Origin: Flagellimonas_B algarum
GTDB lineage: Bacteria > Bacteroidota > Bacteroidia > Flavobacteriales > Flavobacteriaceae
Direction of reading: 5' to 3'
Assembly: GCF_040513375.1 (NCBI RefSeq)
Contig: NZ_JBEVTG010000001.1
Location: forward strand, 248,001-312,000
Length of the DNA: 64,000 nt
The position numbers and the translations under genes are program-made. How positions within the stretch are numbered: position 1 is the first letter of the stretch; each line of letters starts with the position of its first letter. Below are positions 24,724 to 34,462 of the stretch, one piece after another. The notes beneath the pieces were generated by a model. The model had not been told where the DNA came from. It searched no databases and was given only the letters and a program-made list of their open reading frames with translations.

Positions 24724-25551
24724 ATGGAACACGATTTGACGTATTACGAACAGCTATTGGAAAAGGCCATCGCCTGGTTTTGGGGATTTTTACCCTCGCT
24801 GCTGTTGGCCTTCTTTATCTTGGTAGTCGGGTTATGGGTCATCAAACTGATCAATCGCTTGGTTAAAAAATTCTTTGACCACAAAGACTACGACCCGACC
24901 CTTGAAAGCTTTTTACAAAGCTTTTTCGGCATCACCTTAAAAGTGTTGCTCTTTGTATTGGTCATCACCCAATTGGGGGTCAAAACCTCCTCTTTGATCG
25001 CGATGATCGGTGCGGCCGGACTCGCCATTGGTTTGGCCCTTCAAGGTTCCTTGGCGAATTTTGCCGGTGGGGTATTGATCCTTTTGTTCAAACCGTTCAA
25101 AATCGGGGATTGGATTTCGGCTCAGGGGATCGATGGGGCCGTCAAGGAAATTTCCATCTTCAACACCAAGTTGACCACTTTTGGCAATCAGATCGCCATC
25201 ATCCCCAATGGCCAACTGGCCAATGGCAATATCGTCAATTACAATGCAGAGCCGAACCGGCGGGAAAACTACATCGTCGGGATCAGCTATGGATCGGATA
25301 TCAAGTTGGCGAAAGACATCTTATTGGAAATCTGCGCAGAAGACGAGCGAATTTTAAAGAATCCGGCCCCTGAGGTCTATGTCAACAGCCTAGGCGATAG
25401 TTCGGTTGATCTTACCTTGCGCTTTATGGCCCCGAACGAGGTGTTTTGGCCCGCACGTTTCAATGTCATCGAACAATCGAAACTCCGGTTTGAGGCGGCA
25501 GGCATCGAAATCCCCTTTCCACAACGGGTGGTGCATTCCGTTGCGGATTGA
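24724..25551 (+). CDS. mscS: Small-conductance mechanosensitive channel, MscS family
   Basis: A 275-residue inner-membrane channel close to E. coli MscS length (286). It has three membrane helices (about 20-43, 62-80, 88-115), the third being the Gly/Ala-rich pore helix GLAIGLALQGSLANFAGGV, then a KPFKIGDWI beta-domain entry and NGQLANGNIVNYN. MscS opens under membrane tension to release solutes during osmotic downshock. It follows the DUF255 gene by 27 bp and ends 6 bp from the converging tsaB. Confidence 0.95.
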   Translation: MEHDLTYYEQLLEKAIAWFWGFLPSLLLAFFILVVGLWVIKLINRLVKKFFDHKDYDPTLESFLQSFFGITLKVLLFVLVITQLGVKTSSLIAMIGAAGLAIGLALQGSLANFAGGVLILLFKPFKIGDWISAQGIDGAVKEISIFNTKLTTFGNQIAIIPNGQLANGNIVNYNAEPNRRENYIVGISYGSDIKLAKDILLEICAEDERILKNPAPEVYVNSLGDSSVDLTLRFMAPNEVFWPARFNVIEQSKLRFEAAGIEIPFPQRVVHSVAD

Positions 25552-25557
25552 TTGCCG

Positions 25558-26235
25558 TTATTTTTTTTGCTTTTGTTGTAGCACAAAATCCTTGAGGTAA
25601 AACGGTTCGAAATAGGCAAGATCTTCGAAGTCCTTCGCCTCGAATTTCCGCTGGGCCAGCATCGCCATTTCACGTGCCGATGGCATGAGTTCGGGTAGGT
25701 ATTCAAACGAAGCGTTCGTCAAGACCTGACTGCATTTCTCGGCCCCGTTGCCCACGAATACCACCTTTTCGATTTCTTGGTAGGAGGCGAATGAATCGGC
25801 TTCGAGCACTACGGCCTTGACCGGCTCGTGGGCTTCATATCGACCATTGAAAACCCCGGCATACACCTCCATGCGACGTGCGTCCAAAACCGATATGATC
25901 CGATGGTCTACCGCGGTCTGCACTTGACAAGCCATACTTTGTAAGGTGGATACGGATATCAATGGGACTTCCAATGAAAAGCACAGCCCTTTGGCTGCGG
26001 ATACCCCGATCCGGAGCCCGGTATAGGAGCCCGGTCCTTTACTCACGGCTACGGCGTCGATGTCGGAAAAAGAAAAAGAAGCCTCTTTCAAGGCTTCTTC
26101 TATAAATTGGTGCAATTGCTCGGCATGTGAATAATTAGCTGCATTGTTCTCCACCAAGGAAACCAGGTCTCCATTGACGGAAACACTTACCGAGCAATTG
26201 GTCGTTGCGGTCTCTAAATTCAATATCGTGCCCAT
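25558..26235 (-). CDS. tsaB: tRNA threonylcarbamoyladenosine biosynthesis protein TsaB
   Basis: A 225-residue protein of the ASKHA fold. TsaB is the non-catalytic partner of TsaD in forming N6-threonylcarbamoyladenosine at position 37 of ANN-decoding tRNAs. Signatures are NLETATTNCSVSVS at the N-terminus, YSHAEQLHQFIEEAL and the strong VSKGPGSYTGLRIGVSAAKG motif (about 70-90). It lies 18 bp downstream of the TolC gene and is therefore probably the last gene of the efflux operon. The C-terminus is Lys/Gln-rich (LQQKQKK). Confidence 0.94.
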   Translation of the reverse strand: MGTILNLETATTNCSVSVSVNGDLVSLVENNAANYSHAEQLHQFIEEALKEASFSFSDIDAVAVSKGPGSYTGLRIGVSAAKGLCFSLEVPLISVSTLQSMACQVQTAVDHRIISVLDARRMEVYAGVFNGRYEAHEPVKAVVLEADSFASYQEIEKVVFVGNGAEKCSQVLTNASFEYLPELMPSAREMAMLAQRKFEAKDFEDLAYFEPFYLKDFVLQQKQKK

Positions 26236-26253
26236 AGGGCCACAAAGATACCG

Positions 26254-27594
26254 CTAGTCCAGTGAAATCGGAATACCGAAATAGAATTCCAGGATCTTCA
26301 ATCGGAAAATGTAATCGTATTTAGTTCGGATCGCATCGGCCTCGGCATTGTCGACCCGCGATTGGGCCTGACTAAAGTCAAAGGCGTTCATCAAACCAAC
26401 ATCAAAACGGTCTTTGGCATATTGGTACGAGAGCCTTCGGGCATCCAAGGTCTTCAAAGCCGCTTCATACGCCTTGAAGAACACGGTGACGTCGACGTAG
26501 GCCTGTTGGATATCACTTTCCAAATTCAATTTGTCTTGCTCGTACTGCAGCTTGGCACGTTCTAAGGTGATTTTCGCCCTTCTAATACCATTGCGGGTGC
26601 CCCATCCATTGAAAATGGGCACATCCAACTGGGCTCCGTAGGAAATACCGTCATTGATCCACAACTGATCGACAAATCCAATTTGTTCTCCCGTTAGGGG
26701 ATCCAAGTTCTGATCAGAGTATCGGGTGTTGTAGTTGAAGAAGGCTGAAAGGGTAGGATACACCGCTCCCTTCGCAATCTGAAGGTCTTTCGCCGCCAAA
26801 TCAACGTTCGATTGTGAAAACTTGATATCGTTTCGGAAGGTCAAGGCCTTGTCGAAAATCACCTTGGCCGAATTATCCAAAATATCGGAGGGTGGAATAT
26901 CAAAAGCCTCATCGGCAATGTCGAAGTTCTGATAATCGGTGATTTGGAGCAACTGCGCCAAACTGACCCGTGAAATCAACACCAAACTTTCACCGTTGAT
27001 GATCTGTTGTTCTTGGTTCGCGGCCGTGGCTTCGATTTCCAAAAGATCTCCTCTTGGTGAGACGCCTGATTCGACCAATTCCCTGGTGCGTTTCAAGTCT
27101 TGCTCGGTAACCGCATATTGAGCCCTAAAGGTCTTCAATTGCTCTTTGTTCGACAACACCTGCAAATAGGCATTGGCGACGTTCAATCGAATGTCGTCTT
27201 TCAAGTCGTCTAGGCGGTATTGGTTCGCGATGGCGTTCAATTTGGCCCGATTCAAACGGTGCACGTTTCGTAGACCGTTAAAAAGGGTCACCGCAGAGGT
27301 CAGGTTCGCGCTCGAAGACAAAATGGTACCCGTGACCAGGTTGTTCGTCGTTGGATCGAGGATCAGACCCGTATTCCCGGAGACATTGGTTTGCCCGTTT
27401 AAACTTGGCAAGAAATCCCCAATGGCGTCCGACTTGTCGATTTGGGCCGTTTCAAGATCCAATTCGAACTGTTCTATAGTCAAGTTATTTTCAACTGCAT
27501 AGGTGACACATTCTTCGAGTGTCCACTTTCGCATCTGCGCATTTCCTACAAATAGGGCACAGAAAACCAGCAGTATGGATATTCTATACTTCAT
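26254..27594 (-). CDS. TolC-family outer-membrane efflux channel
   Basis: A 446-residue outer-membrane channel. It has a signal peptide (to about 19, VFCALFVGNAQ), the family opening WTLEECVTYAVENNLTIEQ, and two OEP repeats of long helices (about 25-230 and 235-440) with duplicated elements (NVANAYLQVLSNKEQL, DIQQAYVDVTVFFKAY). TolC trimers form the exit duct for tripartite pumps. It is the only outer-membrane factor in an operon encoding two adaptors and four permeases, so both inner-membrane assemblies probably share it. Confidence 0.94.
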   Translation of the reverse strand: MKYRISILLVFCALFVGNAQMRKWTLEECVTYAVENNLTIEQFELDLETAQIDKSDAIGDFLPSLNGQTNVSGNTGLILDPTTNNLVTGTILSSSANLTSAVTLFNGLRNVHRLNRAKLNAIANQYRLDDLKDDIRLNVANAYLQVLSNKEQLKTFRAQYAVTEQDLKRTRELVESGVSPRGDLLEIEATAANQEQQIINGESLVLISRVSLAQLLQITDYQNFDIADEAFDIPPSDILDNSAKVIFDKALTFRNDIKFSQSNVDLAAKDLQIAKGAVYPTLSAFFNYNTRYSDQNLDPLTGEQIGFVDQLWINDGISYGAQLDVPIFNGWGTRNGIRRAKITLERAKLQYEQDKLNLESDIQQAYVDVTVFFKAYEAALKTLDARRLSYQYAKDRFDVGLMNAFDFSQAQSRVDNAEADAIRTKYDYIFRLKILEFYFGIPISLD

Positions 27595-27633
27595 TCGTTT
27601 TTTGATTTTGGTTCGTATCTATGGGTTGGTCAA

Positions 27634-28746
27634 TTAAGAATCTTCGTCGCTGCGCTGTTCAAGTTTGTTCCAAACCTTGACCTTGGCATCCTCTTCGATC
27701 CCTGAAAGGATCTCGACATCGATACCATCGCTTACGCCCAATTCCAATTCTTTCTTTTCGAATTCATTCTCGGCGACCTCTACCTCAACAAAAGGCTTAT
27801 CGGTTTCCTTGTCGAATTGCAACAAGGCTTCCTTGATAGCCAAGACGTCTTTTTTCTCTTCCAGAACGATCGAGGCGTTCGCACTATAACCGGCCCTTAC
27901 ATAGGTGCTGTCGTTCATGACCAAGTCACCTTCGATCTTGAACTGCACGGCTCCTTCTTCTTCGACCCCTTTAGGTGCGATGAACTTCAACTTGGCATCG
28001 AACTTATCCTTTTCCAAGGCCCCCAAGGAGATTTCCAAAGGCATTCCTACGTTCAACTTGCCGACTTCGGCTTCATCGACTTCACCTTCAAAGATCATTT
28101 TGGTCATATCGGCGATAGTGGCAATGGTGGTCCCATCGTTGAAGTTGTTACTCTGGATCACCTGATCACCCTCTTCTACCGGTATCTCCAAGATGGTCCC
28201 TGAAACAGTGGCCCTGATATTGGTATTGGCACTTGCCGAACCTCCTGCGGAACCTTTCAAAATGATCTGATAATCGTTTTGGGCGTTCTGCAATTCCAGT
28301 TTGGCTTGATCATATGCCAATTGGATGTTTTGGAAGTCTTGGGCCGCAACCACCCCTTTAGAGAATAGGTCTTTGTTCCTGTTGAAGTCCAACTCCGCAT
28401 TGTTCAAGGCGACTTTGGCATTGTTCACGCGACCACGGGCTTGGAACAATGACTGCTCGTTCGGCACGACTTTGATCACGGCGATCAAATCCCCGGCCCT
28501 CACATCGGCACCTTCTTCAAGGTAGATGCGATCGATGATCCCAGAAATTTGGGGCTTGATGTTGATTTCGTCTTCAGGAATGACTTTTCCGGTCACGATG
28601 ACCTTGTTCACAATGTCTTTGCGCTCTAAGGTTTCCGTATCATAAAGTTGTTTCGGTGTACTGTTCTTTTTAAGAAAGTGTACGACGGCATATAAGATCC
28701 CTACACATACAATGCCTATCAATCCGTACTTAACATACTTGTTCAT
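27634..28746 (-). CDS. Periplasmic adaptor of MacA/HlyD type, copy B
   Basis: A 370-residue membrane-fusion protein. An N-terminal anchor (about 7-25) is followed by a lipoyl-like beta-barrel half (VTGKVIPEDEINIKPQISG), a coiled-coil hairpin (about 95-165, NNAKVALNNAELDFNR), the returning lipoyl half (IRATVSGTILEIPVEEGDQV) and beta-barrel and membrane-proximal domains. It links the MacB-type permeases to TolC. The copy at 32064-33176 has the same length and many shared motifs (DRIYLEEGADVRAGDLI against EEVFVEGGDYVKEGDLI), so they are paralogs. It follows permease B2 by 35 bp. Confidence 0.92.
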   Translation of the reverse strand: MNKYVKYGLIGIVCVGILYAVVHFLKKNSTPKQLYDTETLERKDIVNKVIVTGKVIPEDEINIKPQISGIIDRIYLEEGADVRAGDLIAVIKVVPNEQSLFQARGRVNNAKVALNNAELDFNRNKDLFSKGVVAAQDFQNIQLAYDQAKLELQNAQNDYQIILKGSAGGSASANTNIRATVSGTILEIPVEEGDQVIQSNNFNDGTTIATIADMTKMIFEGEVDEAEVGKLNVGMPLEISLGALEKDKFDAKLKFIAPKGVEEEGAVQFKIEGDLVMNDSTYVRAGYSANASIVLEEKKDVLAIKEALLQFDKETDKPFVEVEVAENEFEKKELELGVSDGIDVEILSGIEEDAKVKVWNKLEQRSDEDS

Positions 28747-28781
28747 TTCAATTTATTTGATTGTTATTTAATTCTATTTGG

Positions 28782-30038
28782 TTATTCTTCTCGTAACGCT
28801 TCTATAGGTTTGACCCGAATCGCCCGATTGGCCGGCAATAGTCCGATCAAGACACTTAAGCTGACCATGAGCAAGAAGGATATGCTGAATTGGGGTATGC
28901 TGATCATCGGGTTCACGAAGGGAAAATCATCCCCACTGCCCCATAAATTATTTGCGATTGCCAAAATACCGACTGAAATGGCAAAGCCGATCAAGCCCGC
29001 AAAAGCGGTTAATACGATGGCTTCGACGACGATCTGCCGTTTGACCACGATAGGGGTTGCCCCCAGCGCCCGGCGTACACCGATTTCCTTGGTTCGTTCT
29101 TTGACCGTAATCAGCAAAATGTTACTGATCGCGATGACTCCTGCCAGCAGGGTAAATATTCCAACGAAGAAGGAAAATCCTTTGAGTACATTGGTAAAGG
29201 CGGAAATGTTGTTGAAAATTTCCGACATGTCGAAACTACCAATGGCCCTTTCATCATTTGGGGCGATACTGTACTTGTTCTTCAAAATCGCCTTGATCTG
29301 ACTTTCTACGATGGCCACCTTGGTACTCGGTTCAACGGCAATAGCCATCCAACCCATCCGATCGCCGGTATTGAAGGCTTTCTGGAAGGTGGTGAAGGGT
29401 ACGAACACCGCGTTTTCCCCATCGATATTGATGTTGTTGTTGGGTTTGTAGATCCCGACGACTGTAAAGAACACCCCATTGATACGGATGTCTTCCCCAA
29501 TGGCGTCTTCCCCTTTTTCGAAAAGCAGCTTATAAGTTTCCTCCCCGATGACACAGACCTTCTTCGATTCGTCAATATCGTTATCATTGAGGAAACGGCC
29601 TTCGACCAGTTTCTTTTTGGTAATGTTATCGATTTCCGGATAATCGCCATACACCGAAGAGCCGCTTGTCTGTCCGTTTCTATACACAGTGACCACCCCT
29701 CTATGGTTCCCCAATTCGATGCGCGGGGCCAATACTTCGATTTCAGGAATCTGTTCTTTCAAAATGGCGGCGTCTTCGATTTTATATCGAATGCGACGTC
29801 CTCTTTCAAAACCTTTATACGGTTCGGAGGTGCGCTGACCCCAAACGAAAAGGCTGTTGGAAGCCGTTCCGGCGAAAATTTTGTCGAAGCCGTTGCTCAT
29901 GCCATTGGCGGAACCTAAAAGCAGCACCAAAATGATCATTGCGAAAATCACCCCCAACATCGTCAAGAAAGTACGGAACATGTTCTTCCCTAACGTGTGG
30001 AATATTTCAAACCATAAATCCCTATCGAATAACCACAT
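28782..30038 (-). CDS. MacB-type ABC permease, copy B2
   Basis: A 418-residue inner-membrane permease with the MacB topology: one N-terminal helix (about 20-43), a large periplasmic MacB_PCD domain (about 45-270) and a C-terminal FtsX domain with three helices (about 285-310, 340-365, 380-405). The coupling motif KERTKEIGVRRALGATP marks the ATPase contact. MacB pumps do not move substrate through the membrane but drive periplasmic substrate through TolC. It resembles the copy at 33205-34461 (shared FVW..T.S..Y.G and GRR), forming pair B with the permease at 30045-31274. No ATPase domain is fused. Confidence 0.92.
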   Translation of the reverse strand: MWLFDRDLWFEIFHTLGKNMFRTFLTMLGVIFAMIILVLLLGSANGMSNGFDKIFAGTASNSLFVWGQRTSEPYKGFERGRRIRYKIEDAAILKEQIPEIEVLAPRIELGNHRGVVTVYRNGQTSGSSVYGDYPEIDNITKKKLVEGRFLNDNDIDESKKVCVIGEETYKLLFEKGEDAIGEDIRINGVFFTVVGIYKPNNNINIDGENAVFVPFTTFQKAFNTGDRMGWMAIAVEPSTKVAIVESQIKAILKNKYSIAPNDERAIGSFDMSEIFNNISAFTNVLKGFSFFVGIFTLLAGVIAISNILLITVKERTKEIGVRRALGATPIVVKRQIVVEAIVLTAFAGLIGFAISVGILAIANNLWGSGDDFPFVNPMISIPQFSISFLLMVSLSVLIGLLPANRAIRVKPIEALREE

Positions 30039-30044
30039 GATCTC

Positions 30045-31274
30045 TTATTTATCTCTTAATGCTACAATCGGTTTCACGTTCGCCGCTTTTATCGCGGGTA
30101 TCAATCCGGCCAGTACCCCGGCGATGATCAAAATGACCGTTGCCGTAATTACCGTCGACGCCCTTACATTGGGATTGGTAAAGGCAGGTGTCTCAATTGT
30201 CGGACCGATGAGGGCTAAAATCGCCCAGGCGAACAACAGTCCGATAAAACCTGAAATCGTCGTAATGAAAATTGATTCCAAAATCACCAGATTGATGATT
30301 TGGCCAGGCTGGGCCCCAAGTGCTTTTCGCACGCCCATTTCTTTGGTTCGTTCCTTGATCGTAAAGACCATGATGTTACCGATACCGACGATACCAGCAA
30401 TCAATATCAAAAAGGCAACGGAAATTCCAATGACCCGCAATACTGTCGTAAAACTGCTAATATCCTCGAAGGCCTGGGCATAGTTCCATACGAACAAGCC
30501 CGATTGATCATCCGGAGATACATTGTGTCTTCGCTTCATGACCAATTCCAACTTATCGGAAAATTCCAATGCCTTGGTCAAGTCATAATTTGGATTATAG
30601 GTCAATAAAATCGCATTGATATCGGAGGTATTCCCATAGATACGTTGGTAGGTACTGATCGGGGCGTAGATCCTACGTTCCGCATTGTCATCCCCTTCAT
30701 CCGTAAATACCCCGATTACCTTGAAAGGCAGGTTGTTGAATTCTACGAACTTGCCCAATGGGTCTTCGTCTTTGAAGAGGTCTTCAGCGACCTTGCGGCC
30801 GATAACGGCCACCTTAGCTTTGTTCACCTGGTCTGCCTCATTGACAAAACGCCCTTTGGTTACGATCGTCTTTTCGATAATCTGGTGGTCCGGATGTACG
30901 GCCTGTACTGAATAGGTGCCGGTTTCCGTTTTGTAACGGGCGACGGCATTGGCGTAGTAGCGTGCACTGATCTCGACAAAATCGTCAGGAAAACTGGCTC
31001 GGATATACGCAATATCATCGTTCTTGAATTGGATCCTACGACCGGCCTCGAAACCTGCATAGGCTTCGGATGTCGTACCGGGACGGATGAAAATGGAATT
31101 GGTGGCATCGTCGTTGAACTGGCTGTAGAAGCCATTCTGCATTCCATTGATGGAAGCCAAGATCATCACCAGGATGAAAATTGCCCATCCTACCGAAAAA
31201 CCGGTCAAAAAGGTTCGAAGCTTGTTCTTCTTGATGGTATTGAATATCTCTTGCCAAATATCACGATCAAACAT
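30045..31274 (-). CDS. MacB-type ABC permease, copy B1
   Basis: A 409-residue MacB-like permease with an N-terminal helix (about 18-40, LRTFLTGFSVGWAIFILVM), a periplasmic domain to about 265 and a three-helix FtsX domain with KERTKEMGVRKALGAQP. Its closest relative in the window is the permease at 34463-35713 (shared KNKLRTFLTG and GMQNG), not its direct neighbour, which shows that the permease pair was duplicated as a unit. Its stop lies 6 bp before the next permease gene, and its start region overlaps the ATPase stop by 8 bp. Confidence 0.92.
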   Translation of the reverse strand: MFDRDIWQEIFNTIKKNKLRTFLTGFSVGWAIFILVMILASINGMQNGFYSQFNDDATNSIFIRPGTTSEAYAGFEAGRRIQFKNDDIAYIRASFPDDFVEISARYYANAVARYKTETGTYSVQAVHPDHQIIEKTIVTKGRFVNEADQVNKAKVAVIGRKVAEDLFKDEDPLGKFVEFNNLPFKVIGVFTDEGDDNAERRIYAPISTYQRIYGNTSDINAILLTYNPNYDLTKALEFSDKLELVMKRRHNVSPDDQSGLFVWNYAQAFEDISSFTTVLRVIGISVAFLILIAGIVGIGNIMVFTIKERTKEMGVRKALGAQPGQIINLVILESIFITTISGFIGLLFAWAILALIGPTIETPAFTNPNVRASTVITATVILIIAGVLAGLIPAIKAANVKPIVALRDK

Positions 31275-31968
31275 ACTGCTCGGCCCTTACTTGTTCTATC
31301 TTTTTGTCTTCTACGATCACCCCATCTTTCAGGTGTACGATGCGCTTGCACATGTGTGCGATATCTTCTTCGTGGGTCACGACCAATATGGTGTTGCCCT
31401 CGTCGTTGATTTTTTGGATGAGGTCCATGACCTCGTATGATGTCTTACTATCGAGTGCCCCTGTCGGCTCATCGGCAAGCAATACTTTAGGTTCGGCAGC
31501 CATGGCCCTAGCAATGGCGACCCGTTGTTTCTGCCCCCCTGATAGCTCACTGGGCAAATGCGTCGCCCAAGGCTTCAATCCGACCCTATCCAAATAGTTC
31601 AAGGCTTTTTCATGACGTTCCTTACGCCCTACTTTTTGGTAATACAAAGGCAAGGCAACGTTCTCTAGCGCTGATTTGTAATTGATCAGGTTAAAGGATT
31701 GGAAAACGAAGCCCAAAAATTTGTTTCGGTATTGGGCCGCTTTCTTTTCATTCAGGTCCTTGATCGGAACTTCGTCCAAATGGTACTCGCCGGAGTCGGC
31801 CCCATCCAACATTCCGAGAATGTTCAACAAGGTTGATTTTCCGGATCCGGAAGAACCCATAATGGCTACTAATTCACCTTCTTCTACACTGAAATTGATT
31901 CCTTTTAAGACGTGAAGCGAGTTGCTACCCATCTTATAGGACTTATGAAGATCTTTGATTTCTATCAT
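31267..31968 (-). CDS. MacB/LolD-type ABC transporter ATPase
   Basis: A 233-residue ATPase of the LolD/MacB class. It shows Walker A GSSGSGKSTLLN (about 38-49), a Q loop in GFVFQSFNLI, the signature LSGGQKQRVAIARA, Walker B VLLADEPTG and the switch His in VTHEED. It energises FtsX/MacB-type permeases. It is the only ATPase gene in an operon with four permeases, so it must serve more than one permease pair or some permeases need no ATPase. Its end overlaps the following permease gene by 8 bp. Confidence 0.95.
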   Translation of the reverse strand: MIEIKDLHKSYKMGSNSLHVLKGINFSVEEGELVAIMGSSGSGKSTLLNILGMLDGADSGEYHLDEVPIKDLNEKKAAQYRNKFLGFVFQSFNLINYKSALENVALPLYYQKVGRKERHEKALNYLDRVGLKPWATHLPSELSGGQKQRVAIARAMAAEPKVLLADEPTGALDSKTSYEVMDLIQKINDEGNTILVVTHEEDIAHMCKRIVHLKDGVIVEDKKIEQVRAEQYV

Positions 31969-32063
31969 GATTGGTTTGTTAGCTATCTGGACTTGAAATC
32001 CGCTTATAGGACTGACAAGTTCCCGAAATGTTACAAGAAAAGGTTAAAAGTTTTGTTAAATGA

Positions 32064-33176
32064 TCAATTGCCGGAATCGTTGGTCTGATCGGTATTCCAG
32101 ATCTTGATATCGTCTTCCTCGGAAAGTCCCGATTTGACCTCTACGAAGATGCCATCACTTAGACCGAGCTCGATATCCTTGCGTTCGAAATTCTGATCCC
32201 CATTGGCTACCTCTACAAAGGGTTTTTTGGTTTCCTCATCGAATTGCACCAGGGCTTCCTTCAATGCCAACACACTATCGGCCCGTGCCAAAATAATGGA
32301 TGCATTCGCACTAAGACCGGCCCTGATAAAGGTGGTATCGGACTTCTTTAGCGTGCCTTTGATCTCGAATTGAATGGCACCGTTTTCTTCTTTTCCTTTG
32401 GGTGCGATGTAATCGAGAACGGCATCGAATACTTGGTTTTCAATAGCTCCCACGGTAATCTCCATAGGCAGGCTTTCTTCGATCTTGCCCACTTCCGATT
32501 CGTCGACCTTTCCTTCAAAGATCATTTTTTCAATATCGGCCACGGCCGCAATGGTAGTTCCTTCATTGAAGGTATTGCTTTCGATGACTTGGTTCCCTTT
32601 CTCAACGGGTACATCGAGTACCATGCCGCTCACCGTTGATTTGATCAGCGTATTCGCTTGGTTGCGGAAGCCACTGGTCGTTCCGGTCTTTACGATATCG
32701 TATCGTTTGTTCGCAGCACCGAAAGTCTGTTTCGCTTGATTGAACGTCAGTTGGGCACGATCCATATCGGCTTGTGAGACCACCCCCCTATCAAAGAGCG
32801 CTTTCTGCCGGTCATAGTTTCTCTTTTGGTCGTCAAGGTTGATCCTGGCTTGGTCGATGGCATCACGGGCATCGTTCAAGGCATTCAAGTTCGGCACCAC
32901 TTTGATCCTAGCGATCAAATCGCCTTCTTTGACATAGTCGCCCCCTTCTACAAAGACCTCTTCGATAACCCCTGAGATATTGGGCTTGATCAAAACCTCT
33001 TCCAAAGGGAGGATACTACCTGTAGCCACCGTCTTTTTCACGATGTTCTGTTTCGAAGCCTGTTCAGTCTCGTAGACTACCGGGTCTTGGCTATTCTTTT
33101 GATAGAGGTAATACATGGCCGCTGAGAAGGCGACTACGATAAAGAGCAAGATCCCTATGGTTACTGATTTTTTCAT
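32064..33176 (-). CDS. Periplasmic adaptor of MacA/HlyD type, copy A
   Basis: A 370-residue membrane-fusion protein with an N-terminal anchor (about 6-24), lipoyl-like halves (ATGSILPLEEVLIKPNISG and STVSGMVLDVPVEKGNQV), a coiled-coil hairpin (about 95-165, DARDAIDQARINLDDQKR) and a beta-barrel region. It is paralogous to the adaptor at 27634-28746 and of equal length. It follows permease A2 by 28 bp and precedes the ATPase by 95 bp, a gap in which I see no clear promoter. Confidence 0.92.
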   Translation of the reverse strand: MKKSVTIGILLFIVVAFSAAMYYLYQKNSQDPVVYETEQASKQNIVKKTVATGSILPLEEVLIKPNISGVIEEVFVEGGDYVKEGDLIARIKVVPNLNALNDARDAIDQARINLDDQKRNYDRQKALFDRGVVSQADMDRAQLTFNQAKQTFGAANKRYDIVKTGTTSGFRNQANTLIKSTVSGMVLDVPVEKGNQVIESNTFNEGTTIAAVADIEKMIFEGKVDESEVGKIEESLPMEITVGAIENQVFDAVLDYIAPKGKEENGAIQFEIKGTLKKSDTTFIRAGLSANASIILARADSVLALKEALVQFDEETKKPFVEVANGDQNFERKDIELGLSDGIFVEVKSGLSEEDDIKIWNTDQTNDSGN

Positions 33177-33204
33177 TTCTATAGTTTTTGATTGATTTTA
33201 AATA

Positions 33205-34461
33205 TTATTCGGTTCGCAGGGCCTCGATAGGGCGTACTTTGATGGCGCTTTGTGCAGGTATGAAACCAGCGAAGAGCCCAGACAAAATAAGGATGCCCAA
33301 GGCACTGGCGACTACCGAGACACTGACACTCGGGTTTAAGAACATATCGACGGGGCCCACACTATCGAGCAAGGCATTGATCCCATAGATACATAAGGCA
33401 CCGAAAACGATTCCTGTCATGCCCGACATGATGGTCAAAAAGATGGATTCCATTAGAATCTGTTTCTTAATTGACCAAGGTTGTTCGCCCAACGCCCTTC
33501 TGATCCCGATTTCCTTAGTGCGCTCGCGCACGACGATCAGCATGATATTGCTAATACCGATGACCCCTGATATCAGGACCAAAGTACCCACGATAATGGC
33601 GACCCAGCGCATGGCCATGAACAGACTTTCAACGCGGTTGTATTCGCGATATAGGTCAAAGTAGCCGATGGCCCTTTCATCGTCAGGATGCACCTTTCTG
33701 CTCTGTTTCAAGGTATTGATGATGGCTTCGCTCTTTTCGGATATCGATTGCCCATCTTGGGCCGTAATCGCCATCCAACCCACATTATCGGCCCTGTTGA
33801 AGGCTTGCGAGAATGCCGTAAAAGGAACATAGATCTGTCGCTCGGCATTTTGACCGTTGCCGTTACTTGATTTCTCTTTGTAGGTGCCGACGACCATAAA
33901 GTTCACGCCTTGGATACGAAGGTAGGTCCCCAAGACATCCTCCCCTTCCTCATAAAGGTCTTTACGGATGCCGTCACCGATAACCGCTACCTTACGGTTC
34001 AAGTTGATATCATTATGGTTCAAAAAACGCCCATAATTCACGTACATGGAATTTTGGAACAGGATTTCCGGATAATCGCCGAAAATGCGATAGGATCCGC
34101 TTTCGGTTTTATAGAACACATTATCCCCCTCATTGCTTCGGGCGGCATTTCTTGGCGAAATGATCTTCAAGCCCGGTACGTCACGCCGAATAAGATCGAC
34201 ATCCTCCAGCTTGAAATTGAACCGCCTTCCTTCGGGCAGTCCCTCATAGGCCATGGTGGTACTTTGGGTCCAAACGAACATGGTATTGGTCGCCACCCCG
34301 CTAAAGTCCTGTTTGATGCCGTTTTCAAGCCCTTTTCCGGCGGCCAGCAACAAAATGAGGATGAAGATGCCCCAAAAGACGCCAAAGGCCGTTAAAACGG
34401 TTCGAAACCAATTGCTGGTCAGCACTTCCAATATTTCTCGCCATCGATCTCTGTTGAACAT
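33205..34461 (-). CDS. MacB-type ABC permease, copy A2
   Basis: A 418-residue permease of the MacB/FtsX type: N-terminal helix (about 20-42), periplasmic domain, three C-terminal helices and the motif RERTKEIGIRRALGEQP. It pairs with the copy at 28782-30038. It begins one base after the stop of the preceding permease gene, indicating tight translational linkage. Its substrate cannot be predicted; MacB relatives export macrolides, peptides or lipoproteins. Confidence 0.92.
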   Translation of the reverse strand: MFNRDRWREILEVLTSNWFRTVLTAFGVFWGIFILILLLAAGKGLENGIKQDFSGVATNTMFVWTQSTTMAYEGLPEGRRFNFKLEDVDLIRRDVPGLKIISPRNAARSNEGDNVFYKTESGSYRIFGDYPEILFQNSMYVNYGRFLNHNDINLNRKVAVIGDGIRKDLYEEGEDVLGTYLRIQGVNFMVVGTYKEKSSNGNGQNAERQIYVPFTAFSQAFNRADNVGWMAITAQDGQSISEKSEAIINTLKQSRKVHPDDERAIGYFDLYREYNRVESLFMAMRWVAIIVGTLVLISGVIGISNIMLIVVRERTKEIGIRRALGEQPWSIKKQILMESIFLTIMSGMTGIVFGALCIYGINALLDSVGPVDMFLNPSVSVSVVASALGILILSGLFAGFIPAQSAIKVRPIEALRTE

Positions 34462-34462
34462 G

